Positions 11,405-25,930 are shown, counted from the first letter of the stretch. The stretch is 64,000 nt of DNA from Brachynemurus nebulosus (GCA_035578155.1 JAPWDM010000001.1:169357498-169421497); one strand, 5' to 3'. Made by a program: numbers and translations. Notes: a model not told the origin generated them from the sequence alone.

Positions 11405-11988
11405 AAAGGAGGGGTATATCGATAAGGTAAGAAAAGTGACTCCAATATGACAAAAAATTTAACTATATTTTTCTAATATTTCCCATTATTTTAGTAAAAT
11501 ACAGGACCCTAGCTTTACATTACGATAATTTAGAAGTAAAAGTGACTACTTTTTTCTTAGAAGAAAAATCGACATACTGTGGTAAAAATGTTTTTTTTGT
11601 TTTTTGGAAAATTGTCCCTTTGTTTACTATATTAGGTTTTTTTTAGATATGAGCGCATTTTTTTAGCATTTTAATTTTTGTATCTTTATATTTGTTGACG
11701 TATAAAGAACAATATGTAAAAAAATCACCATGCTAAAAAAATGTACTCGTGTCTAAAAAAACACGATATAGTAGAAAAAGGATACATTTTTCCAAAAAAA
11801 AGGAATTTTGACTAGGGTGTCGATTTTTTTGTGAAGAAATGTAGCCACTTTTACTTTTTAGTTGTTGTAGCGTTGAGTTAGGATCCTGTACTTTACTAAA
11901 ATAATGAGAAATATAAAAAAAGAATATAGTTAAATTTTTTGTCATATTATGGGATTAATTTTTACAGCTTATCGATATCCCTTCTTTG
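11405..11988. mobile_element. Foldback element, ~290 bp arms
   Basis: AAAGGAGGGGTATATCGATA at 11405 is inverted at 11969-11988. Similarity continues inward through the ATGACAAAAAATTTAACTAT block (11447-11466; inverse near 11926-11946), so nearly the whole 584 bp folds on itself around 11700. The flanks read GCTTGT on the left and GCTTAT on the right, a possible 6 bp target duplication with one change. The frame at 11733-11945 on the minus strand is part of the arm and is not a gene. Confidence 0.7.
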
Positions 11989-12000
11989 CTTATAGTCCAG

Positions 12001-13179
12001 GTGCTAGGTGACATTGAGTATGCATGAAAGGGGAATAAAAATTTGACTTTTGATTATTGTTAGGCAGTCTTAGGTGAGCGTGAAAAAATGAAAAAGATCG
12101 GGAGATCGCTTATATCTTGCTCATTATTGATCGTAGAGTGATAATTTTTTTTTTAAAATTCTTTTCAATAAAATGATCTAAAATTTATGTCATATGCAAA
12201 TTTTTGATATACCTAATGGTTTTCGTGTAAAAAAATGAAAATAGAATGCAACGTTAAAATTTAAGTATTTTTTGTATGCAGGGCTAGTCAAAAGTATAAA
12301 AAAGTCAAAAACTCGGTGGGAAAGAATTTTTGGGATAAACGATGAGGAAAAAAGTTTCACCATTTGTTACGGCGCATCCGATGGTGATCTTCACTTTATC
12401 TCAAAGTCAAGGTTCAAGGTCATATCAAGGTCAAGTCCGTTTTTTATACAGCAACCCCTACTTTTGACCCCGGAAATGGAGAGAGCGGAAAATTCTGCAT
12501 CCGAATATGACCTTGATCGTGACCTCAAGATCAATAGCGCCTGGGCAGTAAAAACCAGCATTTGCCCTTGAATTGACGCTGATTATTGACCTTGGGATAA
12601 CGATCAAGGTCATATTCAGATGCAGAATTTTCCGCTCTCTCCATTTCCGGGGTCAAAAGTAGGGGTTGCTGTATAAAAAACGGACTTGACCTTGATATGA
12701 CCTTGAACCTTGACTTTGAGATCAAGGTGAATATCACCATCGGATGCGCCGTAACAAATGGTGAAACTTTTGTCCTCATCGTTTATCCCAAAAATGCTTT
12801 CCTGCTGAGTTTTTGACTCTTTTATACTTTTGACTAGCCCTGTATACAAAAAATACTTAAATTTTAACATTGCCTTCTATTTTCATTTTTTTTACACGAA
12901 AACCATTAGGAATATCAAAAATTTGCATATGACATAAATTTTAGATCATTTCATTGCAAACAAATTTAAAAATAATTTTCACTATACCATCAAAAATAAG
13001 CAAGATATAAGCGATCTCCCGATCGGTTTTTTTGCAACTTCTCCCCCCCCCCTTTCACCCCAATTTTTCGACCACCCTAGAGGTCGGCGACATAGGTTTT
13101 CAAACTCACCTAAGACCCCCTAACAATAATCGAGTCAAATTCTATACCTCTTTCATGCATACTCAATATCACCTAGCAC
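12001..13179. mobile_element. Foldback element with ~550 bp arms and nuclear-receptor-type motifs
   Basis: GTGCTAGGTGACATTGAGTA at 12001 is inverted at 13160-13179, and the homology runs almost to the centre near 12560. The arms include the AGGGCTAGTCAAAAGTATA block (12280-12299; inverse near 12823-12842). Around the centre are seven copies of the nonamer (T/C)CAAGGTCA in both orientations. Frames at 12272-12571, 12531-12779 and 12616-12870 translate the two arms and are mirror artefacts. The right arm carries a C-run at 13043-13052. No clear target duplication was seen and the superfamily is unknown. Confidence 0.75.
12414..12706. promoter_or_regulatory. Cluster of seven FTZ-F1/ERR-type half-site motifs
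   Basis: Exact TCAAGGTCA at 12414, 12425 and 12604; inverse TGACCTTGA at 12508, 12687 and 12698; and TGACCTTGG (CCAAGGTCA) at 12587. This nonamer is the known monomer site of FTZ-F1/SF-1 and ERR nuclear receptors. The mirror placement follows from the foldback, so the number of independent sites is about four. Whether anything binds is unknown. Confidence 0.55.
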
Positions 13180-14227
13180 CTCGTCTATTACAAGGAAGAT
13201 TTTATAGGTATCTATTATCCGCCAAGTTAATATTTCTTCAAGAAATGACCTTATAAAGTTAAGTTTAATCACTTGAACATTAAATTCTGGGCATGAGCGT
13301 TACAACAAATAATAATATGAGATCATAATTTGAAAATAAACAATCACTGTTCGAAACTATTGTCTCAATTTAAAAATAAAGTGATATTTTGTAAAATATT
13401 TATTATACTATACTGCCATCAACACAAAAAATGTAGTTGAGTATGTATGATTCTCGTTCTAATCCGACAAAATTACCGTTTAGAAATAAAACCTACTGCA
13501 GTTGTTGGGTAATTGCTGGAATTTTGATTCGCCGCGTCTTATTATAATACACCACTTGTGTACTATTATAAATAAAATCCTCTTAAAGTACATTTTTAAG
13601 TTATTGAATAAATAGAGGATAATAATAATAATACAATTCTATGCAAGTTAAGACGAACATCACGGATGGCATGGTATAAAAATAAAATGCTTTTTCTACT
13701 TTTCTAACATTTGACTTTTCATTCAGAAAAAACGTTAAGGTAAATTACCCAGTACTTGAACACATTTAAAAATATAAAACTATAAGTACTATATAACCTC
13801 AATTTTGCTAAAGAATTATTAATTACTCTATATAGGCTTCTAATAGGTGATTGCTTAGGGACCTTCACATTACTGAGTACGCGAAAAAAATTATGATTAT
13901 CTTGGGATTTTTTTTCTTGACAATACTTAGATAATATTGACTTATTTAATAGTATTAAAAAATTAATATACATATTAAATCTAAATTCATAATTATTCCG
14001 AAATTAGATAGAACTCGATCTCAGCGAAAAATTATGATATTGTGCTGCGTAAGTATTCAAAATGAAATATTCGTATCATTATTTTAAAACTTGACAGGGA
14101 AACTAGGTGAAGTCACCATTCGTTAAGTATAAAGAAGGACAATTTTATACCGAGAGGTACGGCATATAGCTTTCTAATAATTATTACATACTTATATAAA
14201 TCTGTGAAATGTATAAACATTTAACGA
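13180..14227. other. AT-rich sequence without recognised features
   Basis: Short frames only, with no known protein or RNA signal. Confidence 0.5.
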
Positions 14228-14855
14228 AAATTAAGGGTAATTTCAAAAATGTAAACTTTATAGCATCGATGCAGCATCATGACTTTTCTGATGCGTCTAA
14301 TACTACATGATGCGCTGCTGATGCTCTCTTGAAATTTGATGCACATTAGATGTTTTTGAACGGGCTATTGGCATCATTTAGCCTCTGATTTGGCTATAGA
14401 TAAGACAGATAATGTAGCATGATAGACTATAGATAATATAGCAATTCAGTCTTTGAATAGGTATATTATCTTTGAATTTCAACTTGAACTTACTTGAAAT
14501 TGAAAATATTAAAATTATTTGAATAAAAAATATTACATACCTATTTTGAGTGCAAGATGTATTCAAATAGTTTAAACAATTTTAATGAAAGGTAAATACA
14601 TTAATTTTTTTCAACAATTTGTTTTTCGGAATTATTCCTGTTGGTGTTAATACCTACATAATATGGCAAGTAGTTATAATTCTACATTATACATATTACA
14701 TGCATCTTGGATACGCATCATTAAATTTCTTGATGCATTGTTTTGACGCATAAAATGCAAAAATGAACTTTTGATTTTTCGTTGTGATGCGTCTGATGCG
14801 TTTTTCAACTTTTGACTCTGCCTCATGCAAGCAGTGATGCATTTTTGAAGTTAGT
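14228..14855. mobile_element. GATGC-rich segment, possible transposon with subterminal repeats
   Basis: The pentamer GATGC or its inverse occurs many times in two clusters (14263-14350 and 14700-14850), often as TGATGCG. The left edge TTTCAAAAATG (about 14230) and the right edge CATTTTTGAA (about 14839) are inverted. Clustered short motifs just inside inverted ends are typical of transposase-binding subterminal repeats, for example in hAT elements. The boundaries are tentative. Confidence 0.45.
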
Positions 14856-15654
14856 TAATAACTACAATATAGTTTTTATGCGTGTTGTCTAATTTTTGAA
14901 ATACATGTTGATATCGTACATAAATGAATGCATCCTCTCTGTTAACAAGTCGCCAAATCTTATTATGATTCTTATGACAAAATTTTATTGTTATTACTGA
15001 CTTTAAAGTCAATAATGTAATTACTTAAGTAAGTATAATTTGAGAGGCGCATAAATTACTTTTGATTTTGTGAAACTGTGTACTATAGTTAATAAAAATT
15101 AGAGTCCCCAATATAACCCTCAACTATCCTATCAAGTAATTGCCCACACAATGTCCATATAATCATCTAATCGAACAGTTCTCGGCTTCTATTTTCTGCA
15201 AAATTTTGCGAAGATACTGACGGATAAATTTTCTGACACGGAATCAAAAATTGTTAAAGAAATCCGTGGAAACTTGATTTTGTAATACAATAATTTTCGC
15301 CTCTCAGAGCTGTTTGATAAGCTTTACTTGCACTATCTTGGTAGACTTGAGAGTAAAATAAAACTCTGTAATTCTAGAGTTGAGAGTAAAATAAAACTGT
15401 ATAAATTTGACTTTGACACGAGTCAAAAGTAGATCTACAAAATGTGTTCAATTTTTCAATTGAAGAAGATGAAATTTTATAAACAATATATGAATTGGAT
15501 ATTTTTAATCCCAAATGTTATCGAGTGCCTGTGAAGCATTATTAATGTATGGCGGACTTTTGTCCGTATTTAAACATTCACCAATATTCATATGTTCACT
15601 TAATGTCCAGCTTTAGCTGATACTTGAACACTCGATGTACTTTGGCATGTATGA
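14856..15654. other. AT-rich sequence, no feature recognised
   Basis: Contains a short direct repeat of GAGAGTAAAATAAAACT (about 15350 and 15382). Nothing else was identified. Confidence 0.5.
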
Positions 15655-15826
15655 CCAATTCATTATGTTAATTAAAATTCACATAGCGTTTGACAAATTA
15701 TCAAATTGGATCGGCTGGGACTCGAATCCAGATTTTGGTGACTAGCAACCAATAGATCCGGGTTCGAGTCCAAGCCGATCCAATATGATAATTTTTCAAA
15801 CGCTGTGAATTTTAATTATGAATTGG
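15655..15826. mobile_element. Foldback with tRNA B-box-like sequence in both arms
   Basis: CCAATT at 15655 and AATTGG at 15826 bound two arms of about 75 bases that are inverted repeats with few differences. The inner part of each arm reads GGGTTCGAGTCCAAGCCGAT or its inverse, which fits the RNA polymerase III B box GGTTCGAnTCC. No A box or full tRNA fold is visible. It is most simply a small SINE- or tRNA-derived inverted duplication that now behaves like a MITE. Confidence 0.65.
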
Positions 15827-16322
15827 ATCTTAAAATACTTAAACAGTTTCTTTCGATAAGCAGCAGTAATTGAGCATTCGAGAACCAATACTAGAACAAA
15901 AATGAGCTACGATTTTGCGAATTGCGTCTTGGTTTGAGATTAGAGGAGAGAGATTTGACGAATGACGGGCACATTGACACCTTCCCTCCTTTTTTCGTCA
16001 AAACAAATATTCGATGAGGACTAATAATTTTATTTCTAAATAACGTATTCAAGAGAACTACTTGCGTAGATCAACTTTAGTAACTTTGACTTCCTTTTGT
16101 CAAGATTAAATTACATACGTGTAATTTTTTTTATTTTTTTGAATTTTAGCCTCTGATAACTCTCAGAATAAGTTACACTTCACCTCTTAGGACGCCTCAC
16201 TTTATTTCTGTGCTAAATTTCAAATTTTGGTCGTATCAGTGACAGACGGACGGACAATAAATTGATTCCATACATGTTCCGTTTTACCAATTTTGGTACA
16301 GCATTCAGTCATTTACATATTA
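15827..16322. other. Non-coding; includes a degenerate retroposon-like tail
   Basis: Around 16200-16260 the phrase GTCGTATCAGTGACAGACGGACGGACA resembles the GACAGACGGAC tail of insect LINE relics (recollection). No coding capacity. Confidence 0.35.
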
Positions 16323-16875
16323 CAGCCAAACCTTTTTTATGCGGTCCTTTTTTGTGCGAATTTCTTATGCGATTTTTTTTTTAGGCGGTCTAAAAAATAG
16401 TCATTAAAATGCAAAATGCGAATCAAAATCAAGAGAAAGTAAGAAACTTAAACGTTAACTATAATAATTTTCTTTGATAAAAATACTTTTTTATGGTTTT
16501 TAAGCACTTAATTAGTACATAGCATAAGAATATAAGTTATTACATCATTTAGTTTTTTTTTTTTACAGATGTAATTTTCACAATTTTCGTAATATTATAA
16601 AAATGAAATAAAATGTTTCCACGTGTAAATTAATGCTTTATCTTGTTTAGAAAAGCAATTTTTAAGGAAATCGTGAGGTTTTGAGCGTTTTGTGTTATCT
16701 ATTTTCGATGAAACTTTTTTTACGCGGTCCCGATCCACCACATAAAAAAAAGTTTTTTTTACGATCTAGACTGGACTAAACTTTTCATAGCTATTTATAA
16801 TATCTTTGAATATATTTTTTTTTGTGCAATTTTTTTATGTGGTCCCTATCCACCGCATAAAAAAAGGTTTACCTG
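16323..16875. mobile_element. 553 bp pogo/Tigger-like MITE with TA duplication
   Basis: CAGCCAAACCTTTTTTATGC at 16323 and its inverse GCATAAAAAAAGGTTTACCTG, ending at 16875, are imperfect terminal inverted repeats. They are flanked by TA at 16321-16322 and 16876-16877. The GCGGTCC/GGACCGC-type words recur inside (16736, 16843). CAG ends, an AACC core and a TA duplication fit pogo/Tigger members of Tc1/mariner. No transposase is present. Confidence 0.7.
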
Positions 16876-16877
16876 TA

Positions 16878-19354
16878 TAGGACAATTACAAACTTACAAA
16901 TTTGACTAACATGCTTAATTTCTGGTCGTATTTGTGCTCAAGTACTGGGTATTTTACCTTAAAGTAACCTACATAATATAACAGAACAGAGTACAACGCA
17001 AGGAAAAGCGCACAGAGATGTTTCGAGGATGAGCACCAATGAATGAATAGTAGTCAAGTCATCCAACAATGCCGACCATTGTCTGTTTGTCTCGTCTCAA
17101 ACAGCGAAGTATTCAATTCTACAATATACTTACTACTTCTCGTTGTGACTTGTGTTTTGTGTTGTAGAATATTTTTGTAAGAAATGGGCAAAAAAAGAAT
17201 CCAAGACGATTATATTCGCTCTGTTCGTTCAAGTAATCTTAATAAATTCTTATATTTTTCCAACTACTTTTGTATTTCTGTTTATTGTTTATGTTTATTT
17301 ATTTTTTTTTTTTAGTCGAAAAAGAGCAAACGAACAAAAATATTAAATCTACGAGATGATCTCTCATCTATCGTTTGTCTCCCACTCTTTTGTAATTTGT
17401 TATAAAAATAACACACACAAAAAAAAGTTGTGAGAAAAGGTTTTTTCGCTTATACTTAAGTGAACAATTTTTTCTGTGATTTTTATTTCACAAAAATTAA
17501 GGTTAATGATAATGTTTTGATCATAATGGAATGAAAAATGTTTCTGCATTATTTTAGAGTTGACTCTAACAATCAGTTTTTTTTTTCTTGAGAACTACCT
17601 ATTATCTAAAATAGGAAATATTAATATTAATAGATATGAGCGTTACTTTATGACGTTTATAGCGTTACTACTATTCTGTTTGAAAATGAACTAACGGTTC
17701 GAAACAATATTGTCACAGTTTCAAAAATAAAAGTGGTATTTTGCAAAGTAAAGTATTTGTTTACTATTTAGGAAATATTAAATTCAAAAATTTTTTTAAT
17801 TTATGCTGTAATAGGTATCATACATATATGAAAGTAAAGAGAGTCCACCAAGCTTCTCCACCTTGAAAATTTTTTTCATTTTAGAAGACCTTTCTGAGAC
17901 TGCATAAGCTCAACAAGTTTTAAAAACTAAAAATATTTTTAAGTAAGTGGTCTAATAAAATTTTCTAAACGTATAAAATTATTTTAAAATAATTTCAAGA
18001 CTAAAGTGTTTCATAAAGGGATGACACTGCACCTTATGATGAGATCTGGAGCGAAAGACTTTAAAGAATCTTGCCATGCTCTATTGTTGAAAAGATTTTA
18101 GATTGAATGCTAGATAAGATAGAAATTCGGAAAAAATATTTTCAGCACTTTTTGTAAAGATCAAAGCTTCTTATCTTTTACTATTTTGTATGACACAAGC
18201 TTTTTAGGCAAAAAATGGATCTAGTATGTTTCAAATTTGGATAGTTTCGGACAATAAATTAGGTTATCGATAAGAATTGACCTTAGACCATTGAATATTA
18301 TTATGTTAGTAAATGGACAGCTTTCGACTTCCTTGAAACGCCCAGCGGGAAACATAGTGTACTGTTTGTTATTTAATACACTGGAGTCTATATTTATAGC
18401 AAGACATAATTTATATATCTACATAATATGTATTTTGGGGCTTCATTTATTTATTGATGTACTCAGTCTACAGACTATATATACCTATGTAATATGTTCA
18501 TTGATCAATGGAATTAAGTTTATTCTTTCCAGTAATTGACATATTATTAAGATTTTAAAACGTAAGGGTAATTGAATATTTAGTTTAATTAATCGAAATT
18601 AATTATTTTCATATGCAATGAATATAGATAATTGTATTTTGTTTGCAACCGTTTTCATTCTGTTCCAATGCACTAGGGTTAGGGACCCAGTTAGTAACTA
18701 GTCTACACAAAAACACGTCTCCAATAATTAAATACCTCAATAAACAAATTACTAAAAAAACAACCAATCAAAATTTAGTCACGCTGATAGGGTAAGGTGG
18801 AATTCATCTGAAATGTATGCCCCATCTTACCCCTTACATACCTAACAATCAGAAATTGAAATGAAAGTACCTAAAGTTTTAAACAGTAAACGAACGGTTA
18901 AAATATTGCCTAACAGTCCATTTTACTCTCTACTCAACACAACTTCGTACACTTCCAAAATCACTTTTTTGACCTTAACATACAAATGTACAATTATGTA
19001 TAGTATTACAACTCTAAGAAAAAAGTAAACGTAATAAAATTTTACAAGTTGGATTTACACTATAGCAAAAAATGAAATAAATTATTTTCAATACGAAACT
19101 GCCCTCTTGCAGCAACATTCATAAATATTATTTTTCAATTAAAAATAGAAAATAGTAATACAAAACACGATTTAGAAATATTAAATTATAATTAAAAACT
19201 ATATTTTTAAAAATTATATACATTCATTTAACTTTTTAAATTATAATGCGTAATTAAATTAAGAATTTCATTTATTATTAAAATACATAATTCAGTTCTT
19301 AAAACATACACAGGATATTATAAATAAAAAAAAAAGAATTGCACTTTACATTAT
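16878..19354. other. 2.5 kb AT-rich sequence without recognised gene
   Basis: Frames at 17152-17346 and 18291-18539 are short, hydrophobic and low in complexity, with no known similarity. No TIR pair was found. Confidence 0.5.
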
Positions 19355-20859
19355 AAAAAAACGCCGTGAGCAGCGGGGCCCCATCACGGTAGTCGAATTT
19401 TCCCCTTCATCTTCGGTATTGAATGTCTACAAGCGAAATGTGATTGAAAGTCTACAACCGAATTGTCATTTTGTTGGTTTCAAAACTGGTGATGAGTGTT
19501 CGGCTGATCGAGGCTTTAAAAAAAGGTTTTAAGTATTTAAGGGCTGTATCTCAGTAAATTTCAATTTTGTGCCGAAAACAGGTAGCAGAAAAAAAGCCAA
19601 CACAATTCGTACGAGGACATTCCTGCCCATGTTTATCCGCTAATTGCCTTTATGTTTTAGTTTTAAAAATTAAAAAAGGACCTTAAATAGTAAACTGGAA
19701 GGCCTTTATAAAGATATTTTTTCTTTCCAAAAAAATCCAAAATTTCTATTTTATAAATACTAAAAATCCAAAATTCCTAATTTATAAATAAACAGTGACT
19801 TTAATAACATTTTTAAATTACTTAATATGTATGTATTTCATTTGTCATAAAAGTAAGTTCACTTTTTTTTAAATTTTTTAAAATTACTATTCGCCTACTT
19901 GTATTTAGAATAAACATAATGCTTTTAAAACACATTTAACAATAGCATCCAATTCCGATGTAAAAATGGGAGAAGTGGGGGGAAAAGTGATGCGGACTCC
20001 CTACAAGGTACTAGCTGGATACTAACTGAATACACGTACAAAATTTCAGCCCTCTAGGTTTCCTTATGGAGTCTCTAGACGTGTTAGAAAACAAGCAAAA
20101 AAATTAAGGAAATATTGGCGTAAAAATCGTGGGGGTAAGGGTTAAAAGTTGAAACCTCCAAAAAACAGTGTCTGGCTATTAGCTTAACCTGTACACCAAA
20201 TTTCAGCCCTCTACGTTTATTTGGGGAGATTTTGACCCGAACGAAACTGTTAAAAAACAAGAAAAATCATGTTCTTTTGGGTATAAAAATGGTGGGGGTA
20301 GGGGTTAAAAGTCGAGACCCCCAAAAGGCACCCCCTTGATACTAACTCAATCCGAATACAAAATTTCAGCCCTCTAGGTTTATTCGGGTGACCTGTGCGA
20401 GTGGTACAAACTTCGAAAACGTCGAAAATGCATGAAATTGTAGCTTAAAAATGAGGTGGGTGGAGGCAAAATATTAAAACCTCCAAAAAGCACAACCTAG
20501 GTACGAACTTTATCAACACACCAAATTTCAACCCTCTACGTTAATTCTGGGGGGCTGGGGGCCTGTTAGATCCAGCGAAAATCGTTTTTCCCCCCTCTAC
20601 TCCCACCATATCATCCTAGGAAGCTGAATTTTGGATATGTTGTAGATAATTGACCGAAACATTATTTAAAACCGGTTTGGAAAAGTTTTATTGCTTTTCC
20701 GCCCCCCACCACCCCCTTAAAGGTCGGATCAGAAAAAAAATTTGCCCAAAATTTGACCCCACTTTGATAGTATGAGGTGCCTCGAAAATGAGCCCCATTT
20801 ACCAAATTTCATCTCTTAACTTCCATAGGGGGGCCCTACACAAATTAAAAGGTGGCGGG

Positions 20860-20948
<89 letters not shown>

Positions 20949-21076
20949 CATTTTTTTTTTCTACATATTCGTGTTCTACGGGTCCGAAAACGGATAGCGC
21001 CCCTACTCTCGCCTCTCGCAGCTCTTATCGTATAGACTGTATAAGTCTAATTTTTCGGAGAAAATTCGACTAAAAA
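19355..21076 (-). mobile_element. HINE-like non-autonomous Helentron repeat, copy B
   Basis: Nearly identical to 33808-35508. On the minus strand it runs from TTTTTAGTCGAATTTT (ending at 21076) to a hairpin with arms CCGTGA (19364-19369) and TCACGG (19384-19389), whose loop contains GGGGCCCC, followed by a T tract. The subterminal word AGTCGAATTTT occurs inverted at 19391-19401 and 21061-21071. The body holds degenerate repeats with the phrase AATTTCAGCCCTCTAGGTTT (for example 20042-20061). A (TA)n tract sits at 20864-20944. There is no target duplication and no coding. Confidence 0.7.
20864..20944. repeat. (TA)n microsatellite inside HINE copy B
   Basis: About 40 TA units, longer than the equivalent tract in copy C (about 31 units), showing recent length change. 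The frames across it are artefacts. Confidence 0.9.
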
Positions 21077-23151
21077 GTAAACAGCGTCAACGGCGTCAAC
21101 AGTTCCATATAAAGTGTACTAGTTGTCAAAATAGTGTATTCTTGATTTTTTAACTTATATCAATTAGTTTTTCGGAATTATTCCTATAATCGTCAGGGAG
21201 TTAAGATCAAAAATTTTAGCCACTTAAGCGGCTAACCCGAATTAACTCAGGTTGATGACATTTGTCGATTGTGCCGCCATTTTATCTATCGTGCTTGTCA
21301 TATATCAAAATTTTAAATGGGGTAAACTCCATATAGCTTCTATTTGTCACACAGATTCCAATTTAATTTGCACAACACTTTTGATGCTGGCATGTAAAAC
21401 AGCAACCGTCCAGTTTAACAAGCCACTTAAAAGATTAAAATGATTACCCAACTTGACTACAGCGCCACAGTCACTACTTTGTTTCCATTAGACTAAAGCC
21501 ATTTTGTTTATATATTTATTTTGTTTCGAGCACCTCGTGATTCATTTTTAATTGTTATTAATTTTGATTCTTTTGTAACATTTTTCTAAATTTTGTGTAA
21601 CACTGTTTTCTTAGTTTTATTATTATTTTTTTTATTAATTTTAATTTTATTAAGTTTAATTTTCAATTTTTAATATCATCACTTTTAACGATTTTGTCCA
21701 TTTAAATTTTATCGAATTGTTTTATGATTTCAAATGTATATGTTAAAAAAAATGTATATGTCAAATGTAATGTTAAATATTAAAAATTAAAATTATGTAT
21801 TTAAAGTAACACCTTGACGGTCGCTGACGTCATAAGACGTCAACTGAAACTTTACTAACTCACATATCACGTTGCACGACACGACGTCAATAAATCCACA
21901 TGAAGTGTATAAACGTCAAAATAATGTACCACTGGACGTTGTGTCATTAAAGGTTATGATCGTCATGGTATTAATATTTTTTCAAAACTTAACTTTTCTT
22001 AAAATTTAATATATTTATTTTTGACTGTTCGTTTACTTTTTTTGATTTTGTAGAATTTAGAAATATTTTATCCTGAAATATCATCTAGAAAAATTTGGTT
22101 TCATTACTTCCAATAGTTTCAAACAAATTCAATAATAAACATGTGCTATTTCATAGGGAGTACAAGTAAATAAAAACTTTCAAATGGTTGTACTGTAAAA
22201 TTACAAAAATGTCACATAACTTCTTCATGCATTTGTCCTCTCAATTATAATTTCCGAGTGGTGTTTGTTGTTTTTTTTTTTTATTTTATCTAAGTTTGTT
22301 ATTAATTTTTACTTATAAATAATGCTAGTAACTTTTTAATGTTTTCTTATATGTATTTCTACTTTAATTTTCCATTAAATAGAATAATTTCTTAATAGTT
22401 TTCTAAAATGAATTGAATTTGTAGATATTTAACTCCAGGGTGACACGGTATAATCAGTAAGAGTTATTAGTTACCACAAATCTGCCATCAGGTGAAGACT
22501 CCGTATCTCCATGGAGAGACACATTAAAAATACCGTATGCTAGTTTTTTTTAGCTATGTAAATCCGACTTAGTTTGACAGATTTTTGTGTGAGAGAGATA
22601 AGTAAATTGAACTGTCACTGTACAAGCTGCTTTTTTATCCTTGTCATCTTATTTAACCAATCATATTTTTTTCAAAATTTTATTACCTTAACTTTTTTCT
22701 GGGAGTTGTAATATAATACTTCCACCATTGGCCTATGACTAACTTTAATTGAGACGGCATACCGAATATGGATACTTGCTTGCAGTTGATCCGTGCAGAT
22801 GGCGTGATAATCTGATTATCCCGCCTTGCCCCACCTTCTCCTAAACGTATCTAGCTATATAAATTTTATTTGTTAAAAAAAATTTAAATAGACTTGTAAC
22901 AATTAAGTCAGAACATTTATCTGTACATAAAAATAAACATACAAATACCTACTGATCTATCTTTCCATGATTTGAGCTTATATATTTTATGGTATATGTG
23001 CATAGTGCATGTATTAAGTGAATTTCCATTTTGGAAAAATTCACTTATTACAGTGAGTGCCATGAAAAGACCTGAGCCCGGGACTATGGCAGAAATTCGT
23101 TTTGAAGACTCGAGAAACCGAAAATGAGGTTCACTAAAATTTGTATATATA
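21077..23151. other. AT-rich sequence; faint repeat pair at 21095 and 21890
   Basis: Two segments about 790 bp apart share a degenerate phrase (AAGTGTAnTAnnnGTCAAAATA(G/A)TGTA) and several GACGTC/CGTCAA words. This may be the remains of a duplicated element end. No protein-coding frame is convincing; the one at 21252-21443 has no known match. Confidence 0.4.
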
Positions 23152-24425
<1,274 letters not shown>

Positions 24426-24649
24426 AGTGTTTTTTTTGATTTTTTTTACATCATCGAAAAGAACGTAAAAGCCTGCATAAGACAAGCTTTTAAAACATTG
24501 TTTTAAGTGAACTAGCTTTTGAGAAAAAGTAACAAATTTGTTGAATTTCTTTACAATAATTGCTTCATCGTTTTTATCATTACAGTAACAATATTTCCAT
24601 CTGTTTCATTTTTCAAAATAAAAATTAACTAACCTTTCAAGAACACGTC

Positions 24650-24995
24650 ATCACGGATGTGGAAAATTTGTTCCTGTTAGAGAGCTAAACTATTTTAAAA
24701 GGATATACCTTATATTGTATGATATCTGCCAGAGTCCAGGGGTCCAAAAGCGCCAAGAATAAAACTATCCAACCGATTTTGAAAATTTCTTTCACCTTTA
24801 AAAAGTTAAACTTATTTAAATGCATGTATGCTATAGTGCTATACTACATGTGATCCGCCAGTGTCCTGGAGACCCAAAAGTGCCAAAAATTAACTACTCA
24901 ACCGATTTTGAAAATTTTTTTCGCCGTTAAGCAGCTAAACTATGTATCTTAGATGGATGCAAGTTGTTATATAAGATCCGCCAGTGTCCAGTCTT
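24650..24995. repeat. Imperfect tandem repeat, period ~125-130 bp, 2.7 copies
   Basis: The phrase GAT(A/C)(T/C)GCCAG(A/T)GTCC recurs at about 24722, 24850 and 24976. Between them lies CAACCGATTTTGAAAATTT (24769, 24899) and AGCTAAACTAT or a variant. No coding potential. Confidence 0.75.
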
Positions 24996-25009
24996 TGGAA
25001 ATTCACTAT

Positions 25010-25930
25010 CTTATGCAGATGCTGTGACAGGGGTATTTGTGTTAGTTGTAGCCTGTAGTTTGGTGCCTATAACACTTGTTTTAAAATCATTCGATTAGTC
25101 TAATTTAGAAAGTTCGTTGAACAGAGAACCCTATACACACACACTGTGTATAGCTTAACATGGTAAATTGATATCCCAATTGACTGCGGTTTATATAGGG
25201 CATTATTTCTATATCTATGTACATGCATGTAAAGTATTAGAGGTTTGTATATAGGTTACTAACTGAATCCGAAATTAATGCATACAATGTGATATTTGGA
25301 ATGAAATTTATGATAGCATTCTATACGGTAAATTTACTGAGGGCGCTACAATCATTTATAAACATCGACTTAACCAACATATTATATATAGTGCATAGAC
25401 TTAGTACATCAATGAATAAATGAATCTTCTACTATTTTGTAATATTATCAAATAATTATGTCATCGAAGATGACATATTAATATCGTTGTGTGATTGAAT
25501 TGAACACGTGATTGAATAATTATTGAGTTGTACATCCATATTGGATAAACGCAAGAGGGCTGTAGAGTTAACAACTATAGAGTTAACAAAAAATCATAAA
25601 TTAACACTTTCACTGAGATGGCATTACTTGTCAAAAACACGCACTTAACGAATTGTTTTTATTGTTAAAATATAATACTCACAATTTAACTCATGTATAT
25701 CAAGTCCCATAAGAATATTGTAGTTTTTTTTGTCACTTTTACCATAGAAAAAAAGTTAGGACAGATTTTTACAGCGATAAAAATGGTACAAAACGTTTCA
25801 TTGATTATTTCGTTCTAGGTAAACACGATAAAAATGAAACAAAAATTCGTATTGGTAAACTTAACTGATTTCAGAACCATGAATTAAATAACAATATGAA
25901 TTATACTAATTTATTTTACTCGATAAATTG
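25010..25930. other. AT-rich sequence without recognised features
   Basis: No gene or repeat boundary identified. Confidence 0.5.

Noticed and set aside
12272..12870. Three overlapping frames with similar peptides
   Set aside because: They are the two arms of one foldback read in mirror orientation; the similarity comes from the inverted repeat.
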